64,000 nt of DNA from the NCBI RefSeq assembly GCF_004210375.1, contig NC_134833.1, forward strand, positions 21,631,396 to 21,695,395, written 5' to 3'. The notes below the pieces were generated by a model. That model did no database searches. It was not told where the DNA came from and saw nothing but the letters and a program-made list of their open reading frames with translations. The stretch is from Tachypleus tridentatus. Lineage: Eukaryota; Arthropoda; Merostomata; Xiphosura; Limulidae. Each line of letters opens with the position of its first letter. Within the stretch, counting starts at the first letter, position 1. This document shows, piece by piece, positions 33,490 to 45,800 of the stretch. Both the position numbers and the translations under genes were made by a program.

Positions 33490-34330
33490 TTTATATAATT
33501 TTGTATGCATTCATTATTACACGTTTATACATGTATATCATACTATAATGGAACGCTTGCTTATATGATACTGGAAAAACCTTTTTATTACGTGATGTGC
33601 ACCTCCCACTTTGCCAAATTTTTATCATGTGTGCATGTAGATTTCTAATAAGAGCCACGATTTTTCTGTTTCGCCTCTGTTTCTCGTCACGGACAACTTT
33701 ATTTTTCTCCATTCTCAGGGTGCAGATATGACATCTTGAATACATCACAAGCGGATCTAATGCACTAACGTTACGGATAATTAAAAATATTTTTTCTACT
33801 TACGAAACAGTAGAACTGATCTTCCCAAAAATCATCTTTTAGAATAAATAGATAAACTTAGAAACATCGTTACGATTACTTGAAATTTGCCGTCACAAAG
33901 AATATGAAGGTTTTGGACCCAAAACAAACGTTATTTACTTTTATTACGTAAGCATAAACACTTACGTAAACCTTCTTGTATATGTAAGAAGAATAATAGT
34001 TTTTGACATTATACATATTGTATACACATATACACATGAACTATCAAGTTTTGTTTATGTCCTGAAGTCATATCTAGAATCACAAATAAAGTGAACAAAT
34101 TATATCTGATAGTAACTTTAGCTGGTAAGAAAAACTTGATTTAAATTCGACGAAACTTTAAATTCTAACTAGTTTGATAAAATACTATATTATTGATAAA
34201 GAACTGACACATTGTAATTTCACTACACCCAGATACCATTATAATAGCAGGAATAAACCGTAATTTGCTAAGCAGCCTCTTCTAAAGTGGATGAGACTTT
34301 GTCTATTTCACTTACAGTGCTGTTTTGAAA
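33490..34330. other. Intergenic sequence
   Basis: AT-rich; no supported gene. Confidence 0.4.
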
Positions 34331-34456
34331 TCACCCGTTAGTACAGCGGTAAGTCTACGAATTTACAACGCTAGAATCAGCGGTTTGATTCCCCTCAGTG
34401 GACTCAGCAGATAGTCCGATGTGGCTTTGCTATAAGAAAACACACACACACACATT
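34331..34456 (+). mobile_element. SINE family C
   Basis: CCGTTAGTACAGCGGTAAGT head, GGTTTGATTCCCC B box, GGACTCAGCAGATAGTCCGA, TGGCTTTGCTATAAGAAAAC and a (CA)n tail. Best family C copy in the window. Confidence 0.9.
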
Positions 34457-34966
34457 GGTGTTTTGGGCAATATGACACGACTTTCGACCACTCGTGTCAA
34501 ACACGAAATCGTGCAGCAAGTCATTTGTTTGAATTTAACTACAGGTGTAGACAAGGGGGGGCCTGGCCCCCTAAAATATCTAGACATATTTATCACGTAT
34601 TATTTTCAACTTTTATTAATAATAAACTTGTTTTGTATCATTTAACAAAAATAAATAAAACTTTTATGAACACTATTACATTTAATTTGATTTAGTTTAA
34701 TGACCACTTTACTAAAAAAATTATATCGATTTCACCCTTTTAATTATTGGTTCTCCTTAAAAATTTCTGCGTGAGTCCTTTCTAAGAAAGTGAGCATACA
34801 CAATTCTTCCTTCTGCTTCCTCTAGTTCATAATTTACATGTTACAAATTTAAGAGAAAATCTGAATAATAGAATTTCAAGAAAATCAATAGAGAGAACAC
34901 ATAAAAACTTCCTTTCTATAGTATCACTACATACTAGTTCAGTTGGTAACCTGATGCACCCGTGAT
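34457..34966. other. Intergenic sequence
   Basis: Contains a G-run/C-run (GGGGGGGCCTGGCCCCC at about 34555) followed by CTAAAATAT. A related block (GGGGGACCTGCTCCCC) is at about 35968, perhaps ends of an unrecognised element. Nothing else seen. Confidence 0.35.
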
Positions 34967-35251
34967 ATGTTTGTTTGTTTGTTTTTGAATTTCGCACAAA
35001 GCTACTCGAGGGCTATCTGTGCTAGCCGTCCCTAATTTTGCAGTGTAAGAGTAGAGGGAAGGCAGCTAGTCATCATCACTCACCGCCAACTCTTGGGCTA
35101 CTCTTTCACCAACGAATAGTGGGATTGACCGTCACGTTATAACGCCCCCCATGGCTGAAAGGGCGAGCATGTTTGGCGCGACGACGATGCGAACCCGCGA
35201 CCCTCAGATTACGAGTCGCACGCCTTAACACGCTTGGCCATGCCGGGCCAA
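34967..35251 (-). mobile_element. SINE family A, subfamily A2, with 10-bp target duplication
   Basis: CACCCGTGAT at 34957-34966 and 35252-35261. The head differs from A1: GGCGCGACGACGATGCGAAC, GAGTCGCACGCCTTAACACG, CTTGGCCATGCC. Also found at 50648-50912. Confidence 0.95.
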
Positions 35252-35429
35252 CACCCGTGATTACACCATAGTAACGAGTAATAATGTGTTTAAGTGTTTA
35301 CACAGAATGAAGTCAGTTTCGTGACCTTATAAAGTAATTCCAAAACGAAAACATAAAAAAAATTCCTTATCTTTGATCGCTCCGCAAAAATCAATATACA
35401 TCACAAGAGAATCACACTTTTTGTGGCAC

Positions 35430-35550
35430 CTTGCTGGCTCAGCGGTAAGTCTTACAGCTTACAATACTAAAATTCGAGTTCCTATACCCGCAGCACACGG
35501 AGCATACATAGTCCATCGCATGGCTTTGTACTTGATAACAAATAAACACT
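35430..35550 (+). mobile_element. SINE family B
   Basis: TGGCTCAGCGGTAAGTCTTA, GAGTTCCTATACCCG, CATGGCTTTGTACTTGATAA and AACAAATAAAC. Confidence 0.85.
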
Positions 35551-36137
35551 CTTAAGGTCGAACTTTAGATTCGTCTTACGCATTGTAACTCGGAGCTACA
35601 ATAATGCTGCATATATTAACATTCAACTCAGCTTCATGACTAAGAAGGAAGGGTAATTATAATAATTATTACTTGCATAAGACTGATATTATGTATCAAT
35701 CTTATGAGAATCAAGGGCGTTACCTAATTTTAACTATTTAGTCTGTAGAGGGCAGCATTCTTTTAACAATGATGCCTAGCTACCACCATTTCAAATTAAG
35801 GAATTTGTTATCTGAAACAAGTAACTAAGGTCTCAGGCAATATGCGTGTATAAACTTTTGTTATTATTTCATAATAGAAATAACTTTCTAAGATCCCATC
35901 GCTTTAACATCTAGTTTGTAGCATCAATACGCAATAAAACAAATCATTGGATTGTAAAATGTGTGAAGGGGGACCTGCTCCCCTAAAACTTCCCCAATAG
36001 GTTTTGGCAGCTGAGATACACCGTAAACCTATTTTTCTATAACTTAATGAAACTGAATAAATAACACACATCCATGTCCACTTAAGGTCTTTATTGAAAT
36101 TAATGTGGCAACAACCAATGTTTTTTTACTTTTTTGT
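35551..36137. other. Intergenic sequence
   Basis: Nothing recognised. Confidence 0.4.
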
Positions 36138-36228
36138 CTTAGCGTCTCTCCATGGATTAGCGGTACATTCAGCCAAAATCCAGGGTCCAATTCTCAGATT
36201 GCTTATTATGTAGCTTTGCACAAAGAAC
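36138..36228 (+). mobile_element. SINE family B remnant
   Basis: CATGGATTAGCGGTACATTC, AGGGTCCAATTCTCAG and TATGTAGCTTTGCACAAAGA. Heavily decayed. Confidence 0.5.
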
Positions 36229-36984
36229 AAGAACTCGCCCTAGCGATGTATTTGAGAATTTTTTTTGTCAATGCTGTACACTATTTGTCCTTTTTTTTTT
36301 TCTTTCATCTAATCACTTTTACAGCCTGAATTGATTAACGTAAGATAGTAAAATAAAGTCAGGTTTGAAAGCGGACTACTTTCTGAGCAGCGTAATACAC
36401 TGGTATCGGTATTGTTTTTTAACTTTATACCAGTCGAACCTTTTTTTGTTTATTAACGATTAATGCCGTGGTTCAACTTGATTCGAAGTTAACACTTTCA
36501 TTACTGGTATGTCCATTGAATTATTAAAATTTGGAATAAAACTGAATCCAACTTCCACAGTTCTACTGAATACGTAACTAGATTCTCGAGTTGTGCAACA
36601 CAAATGACGTCAAAGGTTTTAGTAAAAATATAAATAAAAAAGGAGATAAATTCCATTGCATTCGTAGAAGGAAACGGACATGATGGACTAAAGTAATCTA
36701 TCATATTTGTGCAATGTTTTCCAGCTGTATCTTTTGGGCTAGAACTAACAAGAAATAAGCCAATACTTGAAATTCTGACAAAAATCTGTTCACATGACAA
36801 ACAATAAGTGCTAGAATTACTTCACGTTCCAAGAATGTTCATTTCGAAAAACACGCTTCAGAATTTTCACATAAAATTAGACAAATAGCTATTTGAACAC
36901 ATCCTTCCCTAATTTTGAAATGATATACTAGAGAAAAGGCAATTAATCTATATCTATATATCCAAAAATGTTATAAAATACACA
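36229..36984. other. Intergenic sequence
   Basis: No feature recognised. Confidence 0.4.
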
Positions 36985-37700
36985 GGCTTTCATAGGGTGT
37001 CCTAACTTTTCACAATTCATACCAGGACAACTTCACTGACATATATTCAATAATTCCCACTATGACAATTAACTAACTGATAAATAACCCTCGCGAGGAG
37101 ATACGAAAGGTAATATCGCAATAACAAACACGAAGATATTTCTGTTATTCTATGTTTTTAAATGAAATAAATATATCATTTCATAATTCACAGACATATC
37201 TTTGCTAGACTTATCTTCTTTTCATACTTGAACCCTGTCCTAGCTGACAGCCCACTTTATTAGGACGCCCACACACATTTGTAAAATAACTTATTTGCAA
37301 AAAGAAAATAGGATGAGTGATGTGTACTGTTTGAATCTTACATTTAGTAACAGTAATAAAATCGGTAAGAACAAGGATCTCGATGACTTTCAAAGGGGTA
37401 TGATAGTAGGTGCTAATCTAGCAGAAACTTTGTTATCAAAGTCTGACTCTTTGGTAAACTATTAAAAAAATATGTGCCACCAAAGATGCTATGAACTTTG
37501 ACAGTAGGAAAAGAAGCCATCTGCTTCATGGAGAGCTGTGGCCTCTTACCGATGATGACTGAGAAACATACTATCTGATAGGCACGTCATGTGTAACAGA
37601 AGCAAATATGTCTTAACTAACCGATTCATTCAGCAGTTTTCAACATTCAACTGTGTCCAACGGTATAATGTGAAGGACATTTACGAGTATTTAATATGTC
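36985..37700 (+). mobile_element. Tc1-like DNA transposon ruin
   Basis: GGGTGTCCTAACTTTTCAC at about 36998 resembles a Tc1 terminal repeat. At about 37350-37450 the plus strand reads IGKNKDLDDFQRGMIVGANL, the conserved N-terminal start of a Tc1 transposase (usually GKDL-DF-RGMIVGAR). Further stop-riddled homology may follow to about 37700. No intact catalytic domain. The right boundary is not defined. Confidence 0.45.
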
Positions 37701-38443
37701 AGTTGTCTATAAACGTTAAAAACGCTTATTCCAAACGCAAAAGTGAAGGCATGATTGATGGTAGTGCAAAAATATAGAGAACATGACTAGAGGCATTTAT
37801 TTCTGCTGTTTTCTTCCCCAACGCAAACTGCTGGAGAGAGTATAATAGTGAGGGTAATGGCCAAGAGGTGGGAACTTTGACTGTCTTAAAAAGAGTGATT
37901 AACATCCTTAAACTGTGATTCTCCATGGTTATGTTAATTCTGCCAATATTCGCTTATTGATTGCAGACTAGATCTCTTGATTAAGGGATTTCAATAAATG
38001 AAGAAGCTTCTGACATTTCGTAAAGTCGAAGAAAACAGTAACCTAATCACATGTGAAATTGAAGTCCCATTGGAAAGATAATTCAGTAAATAATATAAGT
38101 TAAGTATGATATTTTTGTTTGTATCAGATCAAAGCCACATTGGGCTATCATTTAGGAAAACATAGTAATTAGAATTACACTGTTTACTGTTAGAACACCA
38201 TCATTGTTTGTGTAATTACTCGAGGCACACAGTCATTAATTTGGGATAATAATTCTTCCGAAAATATTCAGAGATCAAATGTCGTGTTTATATATTAGGA
38301 TGTACAGTCTGAGTTATACATAAGGTACAAAGTAAGAAGAGTCTAATACGTTTATTTAAATACTTTATATCGTTTAGTAGCGTCCCAGTTAGTCTGATAC
38401 ATGTTTATCATTCTCTGATGTAAAACTTATATAATAATCAGCA
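37701..38443. other. Intergenic sequence
   Basis: Possibly residual transposon; a short SINE scrap (AAAGCCACATTGGGCTATCA) at about 38133. Nothing else. Confidence 0.35.
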
Positions 38444-38656
38444 AATTTAACAAAACACGTGTGGTTCAAAGTTACAACAAATTTAACAAAACACGTGTGG
38501 TTTAAAGTTACAACAAATTTAACAAAACACGTGTGGTTCAAAGTTACAACAAATTTAACAAAACACGTGTGGTTCAAAGTTACAACAAATTTAACAAAAC
38601 ACGTGTGGTTCAAAGTTACAACAAATTTAACAAAACACGTGTGGTTCAAAGTTAAG
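38444..38656. repeat. 36-bp tandem array with six CACGTG E-boxes
   Basis: Six copies of AAATTTAACAAAACACGTGT + GGTTCAAAGTTACAAC, with one substitution in the second. CACGTG starts at 38456, 38492, 38528, 38564, 38600 and 38636. Frames are open on both strands only because 36 is a multiple of three. Confidence 0.95.
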
Positions 38657-39275
38657 TTTTTAACTATTATATATATATTTTTTACTTTAGCCTAATCTCG
38701 ATTTAGTTCTCTTGATGGTTAGTAAAGAAAAACGTGATGAACAAAGATAAAATTGGCAGCCACTGCCCAGTTCGACGTAACTCTTTAGTAGAAGGTCTTG
38801 CTGGACTAGCCTACAAAAGTAGTGCAGTTGAAACAGAAAGTCGTCTCGAAAGAGTTCCGATAAATCGATTAGAACGCAACGAGTAGATGTATTATGTATT
38901 TACAGTGAATGTCTAAAAGAACCAACTGAGCATGGCTGATTTTAATTGTATATAGAATTGTCTTTTTATTAATACATAATCTAAAACAACATAATATTTT
39001 AAAAAGATGTGGTTTAAATGTTTGTTGTTCTGTACGTTAGGAAAGTGTATTTGATTGAAGTAGATATCGTAGAACTTTTTATATCATACTTAAACTCAAT
39101 TTGGCTTTGCTATAAGTAAAACACACACACACACACCATACTTAAGCACATTTTATAGTCCTTAATTAAACAGTCAAAGATTTTTCACATGTTAGTGGAT
39201 GACTTAAGAACTACAACTTAAGTCCAAATATTATGAACCGCCACAACTGTTGTAATGTCTTGAGTTGCACACTAA
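38657..39275. other. Intergenic sequence with SINE C tail scrap
   Basis: TTGGCTTTGCTATAAGTAAA and a (CA)n run at 39099-39141 is the tail of a family C SINE. The rest is not recognised. Confidence 0.5.
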
Positions 39276-39462
39276 AAGCAGGCAGGTTAAGGCGTTCGAC
39301 TCCCTGTCGCACCAAACATGCTCGCCCTTTCAGCCGTGGGGGCGTTATATTGTGACGGTCAATCCCACTGTTCGTTGGTAAAAGAGTAGCCCAAGAGTTC
39401 ACAGTGGGTGGTGATGACTAGTTGCCTTCCCTCTAGTCTTACACTGCTAAATTAGGGACTAC
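39276..39462 (+). mobile_element. SINE family A, internally deleted head
   Basis: GGCAGGTTAAGGCGTTCGAC jumps to CTCCCTGTCGCACCAAACAT, so the anticodon/B-box part is missing. The body to CTGCTAAATTAGGGAC is intact; the tail is missing. Confidence 0.88.
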
Positions 39463-40284
39463 TTTCAACTACTTTCTTTAATTATCCTAATCAGCAAAAC
39501 ATATTTATTTCTTAAAAATATTACGTTATTTCACAGCCTAAACACGAAAATATAAGAAAGAAGAGAAAATAAAATATTTTAGAAACATAACAAAAACTAT
39601 CCAAATAAGTTTCGTATAAAATCAGTTTCAAATTATATATAATTATATATATATAATTTTTTGAGGATAATTTCTTGCACATATCTGTTTAAAATGAATA
39701 AACCACAGAGCGTACACCAAAACTTGCGTACCTTAAACGTACGACTAACAAACGAATATAATTATGGTGTTTTCAGTGCTAACAATAAATTAAGTACCAT
39801 AGTATCAAGATAGTATTGATTAAAGATAAAACTTAAATCATTTAATATAATTTTCTTTTCAAGTCCACTAAACGTTCCTATACTCAGCAGAACATCTTCC
39901 ACAAATCGCTACTTAACATGTGGTTCGAGTGAATTCAGATCTATATGGATGAATCAATAATTTTGCGATGATTTGATCAAAATAAGTGTAATGCGTAATC
40001 CAAGCTCTTCATTTTCAAGGAGACAACTTATATCAGCCGTTGGATAAACCTGATCACCTCTACAGCCATCCTCAATTTGACAACAAACCGAACTGTTAAT
40101 TTCACATAATTTTACAAATCATAATATTGACAGAGATGATTCGATTGGCTGACTTGTCATGACAAGTTGTGACAGAGATGATTCGATTGGCATGACAAGT
40201 TGAAGAAACCAAACTAGTTTTTTTACAGTAAATTTTTAAGTTTGTTTATTTGTCTTCTGTTCATTGATGGATCGTATAAAATTA
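39463..40284. other. Intergenic sequence
   Basis: AT-rich. A direct repeat GACAGAGATGATTCGATTGG occurs at about 40130 and 40169 with CATGACAAGTTG between. No gene. Confidence 0.45.
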
Positions 40285-40432
40285 AGCAAACTCTTGGGCT
40301 ACTCGTTTACCAACGAATAATGGGATTGACCGTCACATTATAACGCCTCCACAGCTGAAAGGGCGAGAATGTTTGGTGTCACGGAGATTTGAACCCCACG
40401 ACCCTCACATTACGAGTCCAGTACCTTAACTT
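40285..40432 (-). mobile_element. SINE family A, partial
   Basis: AAACTCTTGGGCTACTCGTT through ACGAGTCCAGTACCTTAAC; lacks its tail third. Confidence 0.88.
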
Positions 40433-40916
40433 ATCACGCTTTAATAAATAAATAAACTTATCAACTGATCGACATTGTTCTCTTATAGTTTTATCAGATA
40501 GTTTTTATTACGCTTGTAGAAAATCCTTTGTGAAACTTGAGACTTTAATGAAACGAAAACACAGAGTAAAGAAACTATATTTTTTATGTTAACAAACACA
40601 TGAATGAGAAAATATGGAACTTGTGTTTTCTTAAACAATTATAAGTTATATTATATACAAAAATGTGCGAGAGAAATGAGAAATAAAACAAGATGGGATT
40701 CAAAACTGCCATTCTATTTGCTAATTATGTTCTTTAATAAACTGAGATAATTAATATCAGTCACTATAAATACCAGCCACACTTCATCGTTCATTGAAAG
40801 TAGAATTGGACAAGAGTGTTGAATTATAACAACGTGATCGTGAAACTTCAAATCCGAATGATTAATTTGTTGGAGTTGGAAGAACCAATACAAAAAGTCC
40901 AAAATACCACGAGTTG

Positions 40917-41100
40917 TGGTTTGTTTGTTTGTTTTTTGAATTTCGCACAAAGCTATTCGAGAGCTATCTGTGCTAGCCGTCCCTAATTTAGTAGTGTAAG
41001 ACTAGAGGGAAGGTAGCTAGTCATCACCACCCACCGCCAACTCTTGGGCTACTCTTTTACCAACGAATAGTGGGATTGACCGTAACATTATAACGCCCCA
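40917..41100 (-). mobile_element. SINE family A, 5'-truncated, with 9-bp target duplication
   Basis: Tail and body present, tRNA-like head absent. GAGTTGTGG flanks both sides (about 40908-40916 and 41103-41111). A 5'-truncated copy with a clean duplication is the mark of incomplete reverse transcription by a LINE-type machinery. Confidence 0.9.
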
Positions 41101-41189
41101 GGAGTTGTGGAATTCAGATTGTAAATTGCCCAGTTGGTTAAAGTATCCGTTCAATAAGTATGGTTGCAGATCTGAATCCCACCATTTCT

Positions 41190-41214
41190 TATTATATATA
41201 TATATATATATATC
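41190..41214. repeat. (TA)n microsatellite
   Basis: Uninterrupted TA run of about 24 bp. Confidence 0.9.
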
Positions 41215-41330
41215 TTCAGAAAGTTTCGAATTTCCTATCATTTGTGGGTTATCCTTGAAATTTCTAAAATAATTATGAATTTTTTTGGTTTATCTCTGAA
41301 CTATTTAACGTCGACGATACTGTTTCTAAG

Positions 41331-41418
41331 TGGCACAGCGGCATGTCAGCTGACTTAGAATGCTAGAATCCGGGATTCGATATCCGTAATGGGTAGAGCA
41401 CAGATAATCGTGTAGCTA
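41331..41418 (+). mobile_element. SINE family B
   Basis: GTGGCACAGCGGCATGTCAG, GGGATTCGATATCCGTAATG, GGGTAGAGCACAGATAATCG; tail lost. Confidence 0.8.
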
Positions 41419-41569
41419 CACTACTGAGGCGTTGCCCAGTGGGTCCTTATGTTTGAAAAATAACGGTTCTGTTACTGTCTAGTTTAGTTATCTTCCGGCC
41501 TACGAGATGGCGCAGTCTGAACAGTTCATGATATATTTATTTTGAGAATATGTTGAGCGTATATTTGCT

Positions 41570-41632
41570 TCGGAACCTGGTTTCTATCGTTGTAAGTCCA
41601 CATATATGTTGTTGTAGGGAGGTGCTGAGGGA
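41570..41632 (-). mobile_element. SINE family B fragment
   Basis: GGAACCTGGTTTCTATCGTT, GTAAGTCCACATATAT. Confidence 0.55.
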
Positions 41633-41810
41633 AGAGTAAAATATTCTGAAACTACTGCCTTTTCGACCTCTGGTGTCAGATTAAAAGTGAATCAAACTCC
41701 ATCAAAAAGTGCTGAGTTTAACTTTATTGAAGTTAACAAAGACAAACTCTTTTAAATCATTAATTTGCTTTGGACCCTCAGTGAATAGAACTGAATCACT
41801 TCTTCTCCTC

Positions 41811-41931
41811 CAGTGGCTCAGCGGTATGTCTGCGGACTTACAACGCTAAAAACCAGGTTTCGATACCGGTGGTGGGCAGAGCACAGATAGCCCATTGTGT
41901 AGCTTTGTGCTTAGTTCTAAACAACAAAAAT
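41811..41931 (+). mobile_element. SINE family B, reference-quality copy
   Basis: CAGTGGCTCAGCGGTATGTC, TGCGGACTTACAACGCTAAA, CCAGGTTTCGATACCGG, GGGCAGAGCACAGATAGCCC, TGTGTAGCTTTGTGCTTAGT, AAACAACAAAA. The tRNA-like A and B boxes are both intact. Confidence 0.95.
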
Positions 41932-42266
41932 CTTCTCCTCGAAGTGTATTTTAATTAATATCCCACTCAAATCTTAATAAGACATCTATTTTCTACAATG
42001 TGCTTTCAGTCGTGACGTCAACACAGAAAAACAGCACAGTGGTATAACAGTGTACAGTGGTATAACAATAAATATCTACGCTATTATCTGTATATATAAA
42101 ACACTGAAGCTATACACCCACACACATACAATGACCAAACTTAAGAAACTAAACATATCTTGATTGTTATAGAAAATTTCATTGACTGTCCAGACAGACA
42201 GAACAATTTCAATAATCAAGCGTGTTTGAAAAATAAATATAACACCTTTGACCTTACACAACAGCG

Positions 42267-42380
42267 TGTGTGTTTTCTTATTGCAAAACGATACATCAGG
42301 CTGTGTGGTGGGTCTATCGAAGGGAATCGGACCCTGATTTTAGGGTTGGAAGTCCGTAGAGTTACCGCTGTCCTACCGTT
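42267..42380 (-). mobile_element. SINE family C
   Basis: GTGTTTTCTTATTGCAAAAC, GGGAATCGGACCCTGATTTT, GTTACCGCTGTCCTAC. Confidence 0.8.
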
Positions 42381-42457
42381 GGACATTCATAGCTCTTCTT
42401 AGCCCTTGAAATTACCAATATGCACTGTAATGGAAAAATAATACAAAGCGTGGATTG

Positions 42458-42463
42458 TTTATT
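42458..42463 (-). terminator. Candidate polyadenylation signal of the Stubble-type gene
   Basis: TTTATT on the plus strand (AATAAA on the minus strand) lies about 190 bases past the stop codon at 42654, a reasonable 3' UTR length. No downstream element was checked. Confidence 0.35.
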
Positions 42464-42653
42464 ATAGTCCATGAATCAAATTGTGTTACTGAAGAGTTCC
42501 AATGAGCACAAATACAACGGAAGGATACATCCAGGCCACTTTCAGTGCCAGAACTTTCGAATATTCGTCCCATTTGCTAAAACTGTTCTCGTCAGTTTGA
42601 ACACGATTTATATTGTAAATTACGGAATTTACAGAACTGTATCATGACAAACA

Positions 42654-42812
42654 TTATTTTATATTCTTTAAAATCCAGGTTTTGTACTTTGATATTCTGG
42701 TACAGACTCCTGGTAGATTGGGTTCGCCACATCCGATCCCCCATGATATTATACCGGCCAAAAACCATCGTCCATCTTCACCCTGGACTTGCACGGGTCC
42801 TCCAGAGTCTCC
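42654..42812 (-). CDS. Sb: Sb exon 7: catalytic serine exon and stop
   Basis: Acceptor TATCGTAG. Encodes [52 protein letters not shown], stop TAA at 42656-42654. Confidence 0.92.
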   Translation of the reverse strand, partial: GDSGGPVQVQGEDGRWFLAGIISWGIGCGEPNLPGVCTRISKYKTWILKNIK

Positions 42813-45800
42813 CTACGATAAACAACATAAACATTATAAATTATCGCTATTAGAAAAAGACGAACCTCTTGACAGATTCTCGTTTGAAAAGTAAACGCTA
42901 ATTTACACTTATTTTACAGAATATTTAAACTATAAACGAGCAAAAGAAAATAATCCTTAGTTTTGATGATCCAATTACCAGGAAAATAAGCGTGACTTAC
43001 ACAGGAAGACGGGAAAATCTGAACACAGGAGCGTAACATGTTGGTAATGTGACTGGTGTTCCAGGATTCTGTTGGTAATGACATGATATTCACGTACTCT
43101 GCCAGTGAAGGTATTAGTATTATAATGAAAGATTTGTTGGGTAAAAGGATTTTTAACTTTTATTTGAGTTGTTGTTTGATAAGCTTCATGTTCAGTGACT
43201 GAATGAGTGGTAGCACCTTATTTTGAGTGTTTTTTCTTCTTTAGTTTGAAGAGCATTCAGTCACCTTCTTACAACTGTTCACAGCCAGTGAAGGCATATT
43301 TATACTGCCTGATATAAATGGGGGACGTTATCGGTTTGAGTAGTCACATTTCGCTCTCATAATTTCTGTTTTTTTATTATTTTATTCTGATTATTTTATT
43401 ATTTTTATCTAATTCTGATTATTTTATTATATTTATTCAATTGTGGTTATTTTATTATTTTTATCTAATTCTGATTATTTTATTATTTTTATCTAATTCT
43501 GATTATTTTATTATATTTATTCAATTGTGGTTATTTTATTATTTTAATCTAATTCTGATTATTTTATTATTTTTACCTAGTTTTGATTGTTTTATTATTT
43601 TTATTCAATTGTGGTTATTTTATTATTTTTATCTAATTGTGGTTATTTTATTATTTTTACCTAATTTTGATTGTTTTATTATTTTTATTCAATTGTGGTT
43701 ATTTTATTATATTTATTCAATTGTGGTTATTTTATTATTTTTATCTAATTGTGGTTATTTTATTATTTTTACCTAATTTTGATTGTTTTATTATTTTTAT
43801 TCAATTGTGGTTATTTTATTATATTTATTCAATTTTGGTTATTTTATTATTTTTATTTAATTGTGGTTATTTTATTATTTTTACCTAATTTTGATTGTTT
43901 TATTATTTTTATTCAATTGTGGTTATTTTTTTATTTTTATCTAATTGTGGTTATTTTATTATTTTTATCTAATTTTGATTACATTATTATTTATTTTTAT
44001 GAATTTCTTCACGTGAAACTGGTGAACGAAGTGTTCCGAATGCATGAGGGATTGTAAGACCCGCCCCACATTTTATTTTCAGTTCTACCTTGAAGCAGTC
44101 GGATATGCAACGAACATTACGATATGGCTCACCAAGTATGTTTTGCAGTAAAACGCAGTTGTGATTGAAAAATATCATGTAAGAAATTGGTAATGACTAA
44201 TAGGTTCACAATATCGTGAAGTAAAGATGAGTTGAGCCCGTTGAGATAGCTGAGTTACAGCTGTTAACACATTACCAACTTAAGCCTTTTTATTTAGGTT
44301 TCGGTCCATTTTACCAAATAACATTTAACATTTTACTTCGAGCTCGAAATATAGCATTACAAAGTAAGCTAATCAGCGCCATACCTGACAAGAATCTTTT
44401 CTTCCTTCTTCGAGGCCAGAGCACATAAAAATGTCAGGAATATACTCTCGTCTTCCTGCAGCCAAGAACATAATCTTGCATTTATGGTTGCTAATAATGG
44501 GAACTTGAACTTCCTGTAGAATGGACGGAAGAACTCCACCTGTGAAGGACATTAGGAGATCAAATATAGTTACACTGTTTAGCATCAAAACGTACCTGAT
44601 TTAGTCGTCTCAAGAAACATCACGACCTTTATGGTGAACCTTGAAAATGGCTGCTACGTCTGGACACAAAATAGTATTAGTTTTCAAGAAAGTCAGTGGA
44701 TTAAGGTTTCTGAGACGTGTACAATAAATAAAAACAATTAAGACTGAAATAATTTGTTGAAAATATGAAATCTGAGATGTTTGAAAACTTGGTTATCTTG
44801 TACATTTTACAACGAATTCAAATCCAGATGACTCAAATACACTAGCTTATCGATAGTATGTGGATATTTAGTTGAAACTGGACAAATCTAATTGATCACT
44901 GTTCTAAAACAATAAAGCTCTCACTGTTTTGTGTCAGGTACAAATCATGTCTGTTTTGTTTTACCTGAAAGGTGAGCCACTTAATGAATATTAGATAACT
45001 GTGGACAGATATTCCAATTTGAAGCTTTTAAGTAGTTTCAAAGATGACAAATGAAGTTAAGATCTGGGTTTTCTGTGGATGGAAGAGCAATATGGACTTC
45101 CAGACAGTCCAAAAGATGATGTATAGTAAAAACTGTCTAAGCCGGAAACTGCATAGGGCGGAAACATTTACAAACCGGAAGTATCAAAATTTAGCAGCAT
45201 TATCTTAAGATTTTTCTCCTAAAAGGTCCTCTATATGGCGGAACCTGCGTAAGGCGGACGTAAAACTATCTTTCACCTACCACATCTATCAACAAGTAGG
45301 ATTAGAACCTGAGTAAGGTGGAAAAAATGATTTTGATTAAATATGAATTTCTTATTTAATTAATAATTTGTTTAAATATTAATAAATTCTCGGACATTTT
45401 GTTACAGTAAGTTGTGGTTAAATATATTCTGTTCTTTTTTCTGCCGTTATTATTCCGGAGGTCGCTATTAGAAAGAAAGATTGACTGTACATCTGGTCAC
45501 ATTTATTGATGTAAAACTATAGAAACCATGGTTGATAGGTAAAAGTGAAAATCCGAGCTGTTTCAAAAATGTAAGGAAAAATCAACTTCCTGTGAAAGTG
45601 AATAATAAAACGTGGATGACAAATGTTGTATTCGAGGAATTTTTTGAACAAATTAAACAAAAGAATGGAACAAGAAAATAGGAACATTCTACGTTTCCTA
45701 GATAATGCAACTTGTCACCCAAAGGTTCAACATTCAAATGTTTTGTTTAGTCTTTCTACCTCCATGTACAACAGCAGTTCTACAGCCACTAGATAATGGA

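Noticed and set aside
43003-43105. Exon-like minus-strand stretch [18 protein letters not shown] ending at a GTAAGT donor
   Set aside because: It lies between the last two Stubble exons, whose phases join directly, and resembles no part of the protease. Good donor but unrecognised peptide; not called.
43441-44057. Frames rich in Phe, Ile, Leu and Tyr that look like membrane proteins
   Set aside because: Products of a T-rich 28-bp array; hydrophobicity follows from T-rich codons.
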